Source of the DNA: an uncultured Bacilli bacterium
GTDB taxonomy: Bacteria; Bacillota_I; Bacilli_A; RF39; UBA660
Assembly (NCBI GenBank): GCA_934130545.1
Contig: CAKOYD010000003.1
Span: 1-64,000 of the forward strand
Direction: 5' to 3'
DNA: 64,000 nt
Part shown: one piece after another, positions 34,670 through 42,604 of the stretch
How positions within the stretch are numbered: position 1 is the first letter of the stretch
How the letters are laid out: every line of letters begins with the position of its first letter
Notes under the pieces: model-generated
The model's database searches: none
What the model was told of the DNA's origin: nothing
Seen by the model: only the letters and a program-made list of their open reading frames with translations
Made by a program: the position numbers and the translations under genes

Positions 34670-35391
34670 TTGTTCACCTCATACATCAAGATAGAAGCAG
34701 CAACAGCGGCGTTTAAACTTTCACATTTATTAGACATTTTAATATAGATATTATAATTAGAAAGTTTTGCAATACTATCTCTTACTCCATGTCCTTCATT
34801 ACCTATTATTAGTGCTAATTTATCACTTGGTTGATATGTTTTGATATCAATACCATTATTAACATTAGTAGTAAGTATATCATAATTATTATTTTTAAGG
34901 TTTAATAACTTATCTTCTAAATTACATGTAATAACATTTGTATGAAATATCATTCCTTTAGTCGATCTTATTACTTTAGGGTTATATAAATCAACACTAT
35001 CAGAACTTAGTAATATTGTATCAAAATTAAAGGCACAGGCGCTTCTAATCATTGTTCCTAAATTACCGGGATCTTGAATATTATCAAGAGCGAGAACTCT
35101 ACTTCCTATTACATTATTTTCTTTTTTATGGCATAGGGCAATAACGGGAGAGATAGATTCTAACATACTTAATTTTTCCATAACATTTTTGCTTATATAA
35201 GTTGTAGGATATTTATAAGAAAGATTAGAGTCTTCTAGTAAATATACTTCTATTACTAAGTCTTCTTTAATGGCTTCTTCAACTAAGTGGATACCTTCTA
35301 CTAAGAATTTGTTAGTAGCATCTCTGACACTTTTATTTTTATATTTTACTAATTCTTTTATTTTTTCATTATTAACTGAAGTAATAAGCAT
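34666..35391 (-). CDS. TrmH/SpoU-family RNA 2'-O-methyltransferase
   Basis: 241 residues. An N-terminal substrate-binding domain (VRDATNKFLVEGIHLVEEAI) is followed by the SPOUT knot: LDNIQDPGNLGTMIRSACAF, LALIIGNEGHGV, IKMSNKCESLNAAVAASILMYEV. It methylates ribose in rRNA or tRNA; the exact target (RlmB-like 23S or tRNA) cannot be told from sequence. SD AGGAAG. First of four tightly packed genes ending in trmD and the unknown 157-residue gene. Confidence 0.88.
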   Translation of the reverse strand: MLITSVNNEKIKELVKYKNKSVRDATNKFLVEGIHLVEEAIKEDLVIEVYLLEDSNLSYKYPTTYISKNVMEKLSMLESISPVIALCHKKENNVIGSRVLALDNIQDPGNLGTMIRSACAFNFDTILLSSDSVDLYNPKVIRSTKGMIFHTNVITCNLEDKLLNLKNNNYDILTTNVNNGIDIKTYQPSDKLALIIGNEGHGVRDSIAKLSNYNIYIKMSNKCESLNAAVAASILMYEVNK

Positions 35392-35402
35392 ATTTTCACT
35401 TC

Positions 35403-36032
35403 CTAATCTTTAAGTTTATTCCTTAATATTTTATAATTGGGACAATATTTACTAACAACATTCCAAAACTCTTTAGAATGGTTAGCGTGAACTAGATGAG
35501 ACAATTCATGAATTACAACATAATCTAGACATTCAATATCATACTTAAATAGTTCTGTATTTAAGGTAATAACTTTACTTTTAGTATTACATACTCCCCA
35601 TCTAGTAGTCATTTTTCTTAATCTTAAACTAGGTTTAGGAATATTTTCTTCAAACCCATTATACCAATAATATAGTCTATTTGTAAATATCTCTCGGATA
35701 TTTTTACTTATCCATTTATCTAATTCTTTATATGATGGAGTAAATATTTTATCATTAAATATATCTACTTCACTAAATGTTCCAATAATAATATCATAGT
35801 TAGTACCAAAATAATAAAACTTACTAGCTCTTTCTTGATGACGATTATCTTTATTTATCATTCTTTCAATAGAGGTAATATTATCATTAATTAATTTAAT
35901 TATTTTCTTATCAGATTCTAAATAATTAGTAGTAACATTAATTACTCCATCATGAACTCTAATATAAGTATTTTTATTATTTTTTCTAATAACATTAACT
36001 GGATATGTAGTACCATTAATATCTATATTCAT
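35403..36032 (-). CDS. YgjP-like (SprT/DUF45) zinc metallopeptidase
   Basis: 209 residues from the ATG at 36030-36032, which follows AGGAGGG; the longer reading starts inside the intergenic hairpin. The metal site is VVIHELSHLVHANHSKEFW (HExxH plus downstream His), preceded by TTRWGVCNTKSKVITLN, the family's conserved WGxC segment. YgjP-family proteins are putative metallopeptidases; the natural substrate is unknown to me. It precedes the RNA methyltransferase by eleven bases, so it heads or joins that operon. Confidence 0.82.
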   Translation of the reverse strand: MNIDINGTTYPVNVIRKNNKNTYIRVHDGVINVTTNYLESDKKIIKLINDNITSIERMINKDNRHQERASKFYYFGTNYDIIIGTFSEVDIFNDKIFTPSYKELDKWISKNIREIFTNRLYYWYNGFEENIPKPSLRLRKMTTRWGVCNTKSKVITLNTELFKYDIECLDYVVIHELSHLVHANHSKEFWNVVSKYCPNYKILRNKLKD

Positions 36033-36051
36033 AAACCCTCCTATAAGTATC

Positions 36052-36072
36052 AAAAAAGGCTTTAATAAGCCT
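36052..36072 (-). terminator. terminator overlapping the lemA stop
   Basis: Minus strand AGGCTT-ATTA-AAGCCT then TTTTT. The left arm begins at the lemA stop codon. Confidence 0.75.
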
Positions 36073-36595
36073 ATTTATAATAATCAATTCTTTTATATCC
36101 AAATACTTTAGCTACAACACTACTAGGAAATGACTCAACCATATTGTTATAACGCATAACACTTTCATTATAGAAGTCTCTAGCATAGGCTATTTTATCT
36201 TCACAATTAACTAATTCTTCTTGTAATTTAAGAAAGTTAGTATTACTCTTTAATTCAGGATAGTTTTCACTAAGTACTAATAAGTTATTAATTTCTTTAG
36301 ATAACTTAATATCACTATTAACTTTATCATTAATAGTTTCAGCTTTAACAGCACTACTCCTTATCTTAGCTATTTCTTTAAAAGTATTTTCTTCATGTTT
36401 AGTATACCCTTTAACGATATTTACAAGTTCGGGTACTAAATCTACTCGTCTTTTAACAACAACATCTATAGCACTAAACTTATTTAATACTTTATTACGA
36501 CTATTTATTAAAGAATTATTAATACTAATGATATAAAAAACTAATATTATAAATACACATAATAATATTATAATAATCAAACTCGCCGTATCCAT
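36071..36595 (-). CDS. lemA: LemA-family protein
   Basis: 174 residues. N-terminal membrane helix (about 6-26), then the LemA helical bundle with NSRNKVLNKFSAIDVVVKRRVDLVPELVNIVKGY and YARDFYNESVMRYNNMVESFPSSVVAKVFGYKR. It is anchored in the membrane with the bundle outside; the biochemical role in bacteria is not settled. SD AGGAGG. Single-gene unit ending in a terminator. Confidence 0.92.
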   Translation of the reverse strand: MDTASLIIIILLCVFIILVFYIISINNSLINSRNKVLNKFSAIDVVVKRRVDLVPELVNIVKGYTKHEENTFKEIAKIRSSAVKAETINDKVNSDIKLSKEINNLLVLSENYPELKSNTNFLKLQEELVNCEDKIAYARDFYNESVMRYNNMVESFPSSVVAKVFGYKRIDYYK

Positions 36596-36693
36596 TTTAT
36601 TCCTCCTACTATAATTATAAACTAATAAAATATAAAAATAAATAGTTATACATATTTTTTTATAAAATAGTAAATACTATTATTGGTGATAAA

Positions 36694-36909
36694 ATGAATA
36701 TTGATTTAAGAAAATATATAATTAATAATTTTAAAGATGATAATGTTGAGGATATTGAGAAGTCTATTAATATGTCAATAGATAGTAAGGAAGAAGATCC
36801 TTTAATAGGTATGGGAGTATTATTTGAACTTGCTTGGGTAAATAGTACTAAAGAGTTAAAAGATGAAATACTAAGTAATATTAAGAAAGGAATAACTAGT
36901 AATGTCTAG
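36694..36909 (+). CDS. sspI: small acid-soluble spore protein SspI
   Basis: 71 residues matching the SspI family along its length: DLRKYIINNFKDDNVEDIEKSI, then SKEEDPLIGMGVLFELAW, which corresponds to the Bacillus EE-LPGLGVLFE-W block, and a C-terminal KDEILSNIKKGI. SspI is a minor spore-core protein made in the forespore. SD GGTGAT is six bases before the ATG. No convincing sigma-G promoter was found by eye. It is one of few plus-strand genes and strong evidence for endospore formation in this lineage. Confidence 0.85.
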   Translation: MNIDLRKYIINNFKDDNVEDIEKSINMSIDSKEEDPLIGMGVLFELAWVNSTKELKDEILSNIKKGITSNV

Positions 36910-36920
36910 CTATTCCTTTT
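36886..36920. terminator. bidirectional terminator, sspI / membrane protein
   Basis: AAAGGAATA (36886-36894) pairs with TATTCCTTT (36911-36919), with an inner TAG/CTA pairing. T-rich tracts follow on the plus side and TTTC on the minus side. It spans the stop codons of both convergent genes. Confidence 0.7.
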
Positions 36921-37677
36921 CTTCTATTTTAATGCTTTTAATCATATTATCAACATTAATATTACTATTAATATCACTTATACTTATAAATATAACATTA
37001 AACTTTTCATCTTTATTAAAACTAAGAAAATAAATATTTAAGTTTATTTCATTATCAGTATACATATATTTATCAATATTTATATCTTCTATTTTAATAT
37101 TATCTGTACCTTTATCTTCTAAATCAGGGATAATACTATCATAGGCTTCTTTATAAGAAAGTACTATCTTATCACTTAAGACGTCATAATAATTATATCC
37201 AACAAGGGAGATATCTTTATATTTATAACAGATATCGGCTTTACTATCACAATAATTACCTAGTGCTGGTAAGGTTAGAGAATATGTTTTATCATTATCA
37301 TAATATTTAGTATTACCACTTAAGATATATATTTTATATCCAGAATATATATATCCAATAAATAGTGTGATATTTATAATAAGTGTTAATATATAGCATA
37401 GTAGATATCTTTTATTTTTTATTATATACTTTAAAGTATAATATGGGAAATAAAAGATATTTAATAAAAATGATAAGATAATATATTTTTTATTATGTGA
37501 TTTAATTATATATATAATATTTACAATAACCAATATAATACCTAAGATATTTAATATTAAAGATATAATAACATCTACTCTAGTTATGGTATAAATATTT
37601 AAATAAATATATATTATAGGTACAAATAATAGAATAGATGCTAATAGATTTAGAATTAAAACTAATTTTTTCTTCAT
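36910..37677 (-). CDS. unknown membrane protein with extracytoplasmic C-terminal domain
   Basis: 255 residues. Four or five hydrophobic helices in the first 125 residues (LVLILNLLASILLFVPIIYIY; VIISLILNILGIILVIVNIIYII; LCYILTLIINITLFIGYIY), then a soluble Asp/Asn/Tyr-rich domain with two cysteines (YCDSKADICYKY). No family recognised. SD AGAGGT. It starts three bases before the stop-side end of the 133-residue gene, so the two form an operon facing sspI. Confidence 0.65.
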   Translation of the reverse strand: MKKKLVLILNLLASILLFVPIIYIYLNIYTITRVDVIISLILNILGIILVIVNIIYIIKSHNKKYIILSFLLNIFYFPYYTLKYIIKNKRYLLCYILTLIINITLFIGYIYSGYKIYILSGNTKYYDNDKTYSLTLPALGNYCDSKADICYKYKDISLVGYNYYDVLSDKIVLSYKEAYDSIIPDLEDKGTDNIKIEDINIDKYMYTDNEINLNIYFLSFNKDEKFNVIFISISDINSNINVDNMIKSIKIEEKE

Positions 37678-37679
37678 AA

Positions 37680-38081
37680 TTACCTCTTCTTAGCTTTCTT
37701 CTTACCATAATTTTGAAGTTCTTCTAAACTTATTCTTCTTATTTCATGGTAACCACAGTTAGTACATACTCTTTCATATACAGCATATTCTTCATAATGA
37801 CTATCACCTTCATAATCCTTTACAAAAATACTTGTATTTTCACCACGTTGCCATGGTTCAAAAGTATGACCATTTGCTCTACATTCACCCCATTTTATAT
37901 CATGATATTTAGTAGATATTCTATCATTTAGTTCACTAACACTTTGTTTAACCATTTTAATCTTAGTAATATCTGCGGTACTATATATATTATCTAATAT
38001 AATACCCATTAAAGTAATAGTATCTTCTTCATCTAAATTAGATAATAGTACTTTAAACATGTTTTTATGTTCTTCAGTCAT
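37680..38081 (-). CDS. unknown protein with a probable zinc site
   Basis: 133 residues, soluble. The N-terminal 60 residues look helical (MFKVLLSNLDEEDTITLMGIILDNIY). The second half holds CRANGHTFEPW and, about 38 residues later, VCTNCGYHEIRRI, so Cys, His and a CxxC could form a zinc ribbon. The tail is strongly basic (GKKKAKKR). No family recognised. SD AAGGAGGG. Precedes the membrane protein gene by two bases. Confidence 0.65.
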   Translation of the reverse strand: MTEEHKNMFKVLLSNLDEEDTITLMGIILDNIYSTADITKIKMVKQSVSELNDRISTKYHDIKWGECRANGHTFEPWQRGENTSIFVKDYEGDSHYEEYAVYERVCTNCGYHEIRRISLEELQNYGKKKAKKR

Positions 38082-38139
38082 AAACCCTCCTTAGCTATAT
38101 ATTATAAATAAATTATTAAAAAAATACAACTATAAATGA

Positions 38140-38169
38140 AAATACCTTAGATATTACTATCTAAAGTAT
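38140..38169 (-). terminator. terminator after the surface protein gene
   Basis: Minus strand ATACTTTAGATA / TATCTAAGGTAT (one mismatch) with a four-base loop, followed by TTTTCATTT, just past the stop codon at 38174. Confidence 0.7.
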
Positions 38170-38173
38170 TAAT

Positions 38174-39973
38174 TTATTTAATTATAAAGGGATCTGTTGC
38201 AGTGCCTGATCCAGTAAATTCTGTTTTAGGTTTAAGTGAAACAGACGGACGCACCCCATTAGAGGTAGTGACGAGCCTGCTGCCCAAGCTCCCAGTAGAG
38301 CCCGAGGTGAACTCGTAAACATCCGTGCCACCGAAGATATACGGCGACAAAGCCCAAAAATATTGACCTGTATATAAGTAAAATGATGAATTAGAAGCAC
38401 CACCCCTTGCTCCAGCATACATTATTTCATCAACGGTTAACAAACCGACCGGATAATCTAAAGCTCCATTTCCATTACTTGCCTCAACTGTAAACTTATC
38501 ATTAGTATTCGTGCATACTAATGTTGGTTTGTAACCACTATACATTCTTTGACGACTATTGAAATATAAACCGTTACTATTACTATAATAATCTTTATTC
38601 CAACCACTTGTACTCAATCCTACATCATAACTTCGATCATTGCAAAATACTGTATCTTCTAATTGCGATGTATAACTAGTCATATTTTTTTCATACCAAG
38701 TATCTATTTTTTTCTTTATTGTTGAATCATTTTCATTTGTTGAATTATCTAACATTTCTTTTAATATATCTAAGTGATTCTTCCCACCACTTAATTCAAA
38801 GTAATAAGATGTTGAACTACTTGTGTCATGAACATAATTTACTTTTTCACAAGTATCGCTTGAAGTAAAGCAAGTATAGTGATATTTACTAGCAATTGTA
38901 CTATATTCTGTACTCCAATTACCTATATCCGTTAATGTATAAGTATCAGTTAATGTGTATGTACCATTAGTATATGTTATATCATTACCAAATACTATTG
39001 AGCCACTTAATGATGACATAGTTTTACTTGAATAAGTATATCTAGTTCCGTACATATATCCAACATCAGCTGGTGAATTAAAATTTGAATTAAATGCCGA
39101 ACTACCTATTGTAGTATCACTACCTGTATTATTACATTGTCCATCAGTTGGTACTCCATCATATATTAATTTAACCCCACCTGTCTCAGTAGTTCTCACT
39201 ATTCTCCAGCAATAATTTGCAAATATTAAGTGATTGTCTACGTTTCCTCGGTAGTAATATACTGGTTTACCACTATCCGTATCTGTTGTCATATATATAC
39301 CATTAGTATTTGACTGGGATGAAAAATATATAGTAGTTGTAGTATCAGCATTATTCTTCATATAACCATATAGTGTTGTATCTTTAATATTAATTACTGC
39401 TTCTGTAGTTAGATTAGGGTTATTACTACTAGAGCCTTTTAGTTTAACAGAGATATTACCGGTAAAATATTCTTCCTCTGATTCATCTAACCAGATATAT
39501 AAATAGTATGTTTTAGTATAAGTATTACCTGATTTAGTTATATTATCATAATCATTCTTTATTAACCATATATCACTATTAGCAGTTTTATCTTTAAATG
39601 AGCCATTGGCTATTAAACCTTTAGTACAACTATTAGCACTTGTTGATAAAGCATATCTAATAGTATCTTTTTTATAGGTATCACTTAATGCTGTAATATT
39701 AAGACCAATACTAAATGATACTTTACCGCCTGAAGTGTTAGTGGCTTTAGCTACTATAGTCTTTTTAATAGCACTGTCTCCAGTACATTCAGATGGTGCA
39801 AAAGATACATTTTCACTAGTTCCACCACTAATAGTCATTGTTAAATTACCTGCTTTAATTTGAGTTACATTAATAGCATTAGAAATAGTAGTAACTAAAG
39901 CAAACGTTCCACCAATACATAATACTATTATAAATATTATTAATAAAGTTATATATAATTTTTTATGTTCCAT
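38174..39973 (-). CDS. large surface protein with a C-type-lectin-like variable C-terminus
   Basis: 599 residues from the ATG at 39971-39973, preceded by AGAAGGGATG; 21 extra codons in the longest reading lack an SD. The N-terminus is a SipW/TasA-type signal (KKLYITLLIIFIIVLCIGGTFA) followed by a TasA-like start (INVTQIKAGNLTMTI). The middle is Ser/Thr/Asn/Tyr-rich with paired cysteines, an exported adhesin-like body. The end (about 480-595) has YPVGLLTVDEIMYAGARGG, YFWALSPYIFGG and SNGVRPSVSLKP, the pattern of C-type-lectin/FGE-like domains used by diversity-generating retroelement targets. Codons 538-578 use TCG, CCG, ACG, GTC and CTC, unlike anything around. Confidence 0.8.
   Translation of the reverse strand: MEHKKLYITLLIIFIIVLCIGGTFALVTTISNAINVTQIKAGNLTMTISGGTSENVSFAPSECTGDSAIKKTIVAKATNTSGGKVSFSIGLNITALSDTYKKDTIRYALSTSANSCTKGLIANGSFKDKTANSDIWLIKNDYDNITKSGNTYTKTYYLYIWLDESEEEYFTGNISVKLKGSSSNNPNLTTEAVINIKDTTLYGYMKNNADTTTTIYFSSQSNTNGIYMTTDTDSGKPVYYYRGNVDNHLIFANYCWRIVRTTETGGVKLIYDGVPTDGQCNNTGSDTTIGSSAFNSNFNSPADVGYMYGTRYTYSSKTMSSLSGSIVFGNDITYTNGTYTLTDTYTLTDIGNWSTEYSTIASKYHYTCFTSSDTCEKVNYVHDTSSSTSYYFELSGGKNHLDILKEMLDNSTNENDSTIKKKIDTWYEKNMTSYTSQLEDTVFCNDRSYDVGLSTSGWNKDYYSNSNGLYFNSRQRMYSGYKPTLVCTNTNDKFTVEASNGNGALDYPVGLLTVDEIMYAGARGGASNSSFYLYTGQYFWALSPYIFGGTDVYEFTSGSTGSLGSRLVTTSNGVRPSVSLKPKTEFTGSGTATDPFIIK
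38242..38360 (-). other. candidate DGR variable region (adenine-depleted, GC-rich)
   Basis: Direct count on the coding strand of these 119 bases: 15 A and 67 G+C (56 percent). The 40 coding-strand bases immediately upstream (38400-38361) have 12 A and 11 G+C, and the sequence returns to AT-rich right after GTTTCACTT. The block ends in GGGGTGCGTCCGTCTG, a G/C-rich edge like the homing-initiation end of variable regions. Length, position near the 3' end of the gene and protein fold all match known DGR variable regions. No template repeat or reverse transcriptase is in the window. Confidence 0.6.
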
Positions 39974-40035
39974 AAGTACATCCCTTCTACTATATATTAT
40001 CGTTATAATAATACCATAAACTAGATATTTAAACA

Positions 40036-40078
40036 AGTAAAAATACTTAGAAATTGTTATTTTAATTTCTAAGTATTT
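40036..40078 (-). terminator. terminator after the Ig-like protein gene
   Basis: A perfect 15-base inverted repeat (40041-40055 with 40064-40078) around GTTATTTT; the minus-strand reading ends in TTTTTAC. Confidence 0.75.
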
Positions 40079-40083
40079 GAATA

Positions 40084-40716
40084 TTAATTAGTAATATTAA
40101 TAGTGCGATATGCTACTTTAGTAATATCATTACTATTAGTTACATAATAAACAATTGTATAAGTACCTGGTGTACCATAATCTATATAGTTAACTATTTG
40201 TACTAAATCATTTAAATCTCCTTCTACTGAGTCAACAGCAGAATATCCTTCTTCTTTATATATATCAGTACTTTTAACATTAACATTATTACTACCTTTT
40301 AATATTAAAGTAAGTAAATTATCCGTCTTAACAACATTAACTTTTCTTTCTAAAGTTACTTCTTTATTATTTATAGTAAGAGTATATATAACTTTATAAC
40401 TACCTACTTTAGTAGTATCAACATTGCCATCAACACTAACTAGATTAGCAATATTATTATTATCTTTATCACTAGCCTTATATCCTATGTCAACATAACT
40501 ATCATTTAACCTAACATTCATTTCACTAGGTCCAACTAATTCAAAGGTATATTTATTATTTTTCTTACTATTATTAATTAATACTATAATAAGTATTAAA
40601 ATAATTATTCCTAGTAAGATACCTCCTATTATAAATAAGTTCTTTTTAGTTAGTAAGTTAACTAATGAACTAGTCTTCTTAACTTCTTCATCATCTTCAT
40701 TATGTCCAAAATACAT
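40084..40716 (-). CDS. membrane-anchored protein with two Ig-like (DUF5011-type) repeats
   Basis: 210 residues. A cytoplasmic acidic N-terminus (HNEDDEEVKK), one membrane helix (about 27-47), then two tandem extracytoplasmic immunoglobulin-like repeats of about 75 residues. Each repeat carries the DUF5011 signature: YVDIGYKASDKDN...VDTTKVGSYKVIYTLT and YKEEGYSAVDSVEGD...YGTPGTYTIVYYVT. Such repeats are usually structural or adhesive modules at the cell surface. SD AAAGGTG. It follows rnhB by four bases, an unusual pairing, and ends in a strong terminator. Confidence 0.78.
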   Translation of the reverse strand: MYFGHNEDDEEVKKTSSLVNLLTKKNLFIIGGILLGIIILILIIVLINNSKKNNKYTFELVGPSEMNVRLNDSYVDIGYKASDKDNNNIANLVSVDGNVDTTKVGSYKVIYTLTINNKEVTLERKVNVVKTDNLLTLILKGSNNVNVKSTDIYKEEGYSAVDSVEGDLNDLVQIVNYIDYGTPGTYTIVYYVTNSNDITKVAYRTINITN

Positions 40717-40720
40717 ATTA

Positions 40721-41359
40721 TCACCTTTCTTTATCTATTATTTTATCTTTATATATACTAACGGGGTTAAATGTAAGACGGTGGTACTTAGTAATACCAT
40801 ATTCTTTTATTGCTTCAAGATGCTTTTTAGTACCATATCCTTTATTATTTTTTAAGTCATACATAGGATATATTTTATCTAATTCATACATCATATTATC
40901 ACGATATACTTTAGCAATAACAGAAGCTGCTGCAATAGAAATACTTTTAGCATCTCCTTTAATAATAGATGTCGTTTCTGTATTAATATCTAATTTCATA
41001 GCATCTATTAAAATATGATCCATTTTAAAACCAACATTATTAATAGCTTCTTTCATTGCTAATTTAGTTGCCTCATAGATATTTACTTCATCTATTTTTT
41101 TCTCATCAATTACTCCAATACCTACTCCTAAAGCATGTTTCATAATATAATCATAATATTCATTTCTTTTCTTTTCACTTAACTTTTTAGAGTCAGTTAA
41201 GCCTTCTAGAACAAAATCTTTAGGTAAGACAACACATGCTGATACAACACTACCAATTAAAGGACCTCTTCCTACTTCATCTACTCCACCTATTAAATTA
41301 TAACCTTTTCTATATAATTCTTTCTCGTATTTATATAAGTCAACTTTTTCTTTTTTCAT
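40721..41359 (-). CDS. rnhB: ribonuclease HII
   Basis: 212 residues. It removes RNA from RNA-DNA hybrids and single ribonucleotides. Catalytic acidic residues are in GGVDEVGRGPLIG (about 23-35), in HILIDAMKL near 118, and after KGDAKSISIAAASVIAKVYRD. The C-terminus NKGYGTKKH and HRLTFNP is typical. The ATG overlaps the upstream gene by 20 bases, so translation is coupled to it. Confidence 0.95.
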   Translation of the reverse strand: MKKEKVDLYKYEKELYRKGYNLIGGVDEVGRGPLIGSVVSACVVLPKDFVLEGLTDSKKLSEKKRNEYYDYIMKHALGVGIGVIDEKKIDEVNIYEATKLAMKEAINNVGFKMDHILIDAMKLDINTETTSIIKGDAKSISIAAASVIAKVYRDNMMYELDKIYPMYDLKNNKGYGTKKHLEAIKEYGITKYHRLTFNPVSIYKDKIIDKER

Positions 41360-41834
41360 TACTTATTTCATCCTCTAGTTTATTTAATAGTTCTAATAAA
41401 TTATTATCATCAAATAATATATCTCTAACAAACATTCCGTATATATTACCATATTCATTACTATCTTTGTTAACATCTTTCTTATTTTTTAAATAAGTAA
41501 CTATATCTAATGATTTATAATCATCAATATTCTTAGTAAGTAAGACTCCTACTAAATATAGGCCTATTACTACTTTATCAGCATCTTCTAACTTCTTATT
41601 TATCTTTAATGAATAATTACCAAGAATATTTTTATAAGCATAACCGCAAAAGTTATTACTGACTTCTCCTACAGAAGGAATATTACTATTACTAAAACTT
41701 TGTTCATTATAATTAATCATATATAAAGACGCTATTAGACTAATATTTTTAGGTTTATCTAATTGATTACGATATAGTAATACCTTATTATAGAGTGTTC
41801 TAACATTATTTAATAATATATTTTTATCTAACAT
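41340..41834 (-). CDS. unknown soluble protein upstream of rnhB
   Basis: 164 residues with no signal peptide or clear helix spanning the membrane. Two weakly hydrophobic stretches (ISLIASLYMINY; KVVIGLYLVGVLL) and a charged C-terminal helix (LLELLNKLEDEISNEKRK). No family recognised. It overlaps both the thioredoxin-like lipoprotein gene (seven bases) and rnhB (20 bases), so it belongs to the same operon. Confidence 0.6.
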   Translation of the reverse strand: MLDKNILLNNVRTLYNKVLLYRNQLDKPKNISLIASLYMINYNEQSFSNSNIPSVGEVSNNFCGYAYKNILGNYSLKINKKLEDADKVVIGLYLVGVLLTKNIDDYKSLDIVTYLKNKKDVNKDSNEYGNIYGMFVRDILFDDNNLLELLNKLEDEISNEKRKS

Positions 41835-42517
41835 CTTTCATCACAAACATCATTCAATACTTTATGAATACCATCTATATATATATCATATAGTTCATCA
41901 TGTTGTTCATTAGTTAATTTAACATATGGATCAGTTTGACTTGCTACTGTATCAGCATGATAACTAACTATTTCTCCATCTTTAACAAATACTACTAATG
42001 GTACATAGATTCTTTTCTTAGAAGTATTATGTTCTACTCCATCACTATCTTTAACAATATAATCATCTAATATACTATTTAGAGCATCTACTAAATCATA
42101 GTAATCATTACTACCCTCTTTAGTTGTAACAAATTCACCATTTTCATAACTAATAGTATCTCTTACTTCATGCATATTTAGATAATATATTTTATCTAAA
42201 GAAGTACTACTAGCAGCCTCTAATAATGGTGTAATTGCATTTCTACACCATGGACATGTTGGATAACCTAAATATATAACTCCTGACTTATTTTTAATAA
42301 CATCTAATAATTCAGTAATATTACTATATTTAATAACATTATCACTAGGTATACTAACTTCTAAATAGCCTTTACCACTACTAGTTTTTTCACCATTATA
42401 ACTTTCATATTCTTCTTTAAACTTACTAGCGTCACTTTCTTTTGTTTCTTTCTTACCACAACCAGTAAAACAAAACACCCCTAAAATAACAATACATAAT
42501 AATATTTTCTTTCTCAT
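41828..42517 (-). CDS. thioredoxin-fold lipoprotein with a CPWC motif
   Basis: 229 residues. Signal peptide with lipobox FTGC (cysteine about 20), so the protein is tethered on the outer face of the membrane. A thioredoxin-like core follows: GVIYLGYPTCPWCRNAITPLLEA carries the CxxC active site near 98-101, and VPLVVFVKDGEIVSYH holds the cis-proline strand. The C-terminus has a further cysteine pair (DVCDERC). A disulfide reductase or oxidoreductase role outside the cell is likely; the partner is unknown. SD TGAGG. First gene of the operon that runs through rnhB. Confidence 0.8.
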   Translation of the reverse strand: MRKKILLCIVILGVFCFTGCGKKETKESDASKFKEEYESYNGEKTSSGKGYLEVSIPSDNVIKYSNITELLDVIKNKSGVIYLGYPTCPWCRNAITPLLEAASSTSLDKIYYLNMHEVRDTISYENGEFVTTKEGSNDYYDLVDALNSILDDYIVKDSDGVEHNTSKKRIYVPLVVFVKDGEIVSYHADTVASQTDPYVKLTNEQHDELYDIYIDGIHKVLNDVCDERC

Positions 42518-42577
42518 AAACTACCTCACTTACATTAATTATTATATATTTAAATTAATAATATGGCAATATATTTT

Positions 42578-42604
42578 TAAAAAAATAAGGTAATTACTTA
42601 CCTT
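42578..42604 (-). terminator. terminator overlapping the ltaS-like stop
   Basis: Minus strand AAGGTAA-GTAA-TTACCTT then ATTTTTTT. The left arm overlaps the stop codon of the LTA-synthase-like gene. Confidence 0.75.

Noticed and set aside
34666..36032. Overlaps among trmD, rimM and neighbouring genes as a sign of frameshifts
   Set aside because: The one- to eight-base overlaps (ATGA, TAATG) are normal translational coupling, and all proteins are full length.
38182..38418. Alternative minus-strand frame inside the surface protein gene
   Set aside because: It is open only because the GC-rich candidate variable region lacks stop codons; it has no SD and no protein-like pattern.
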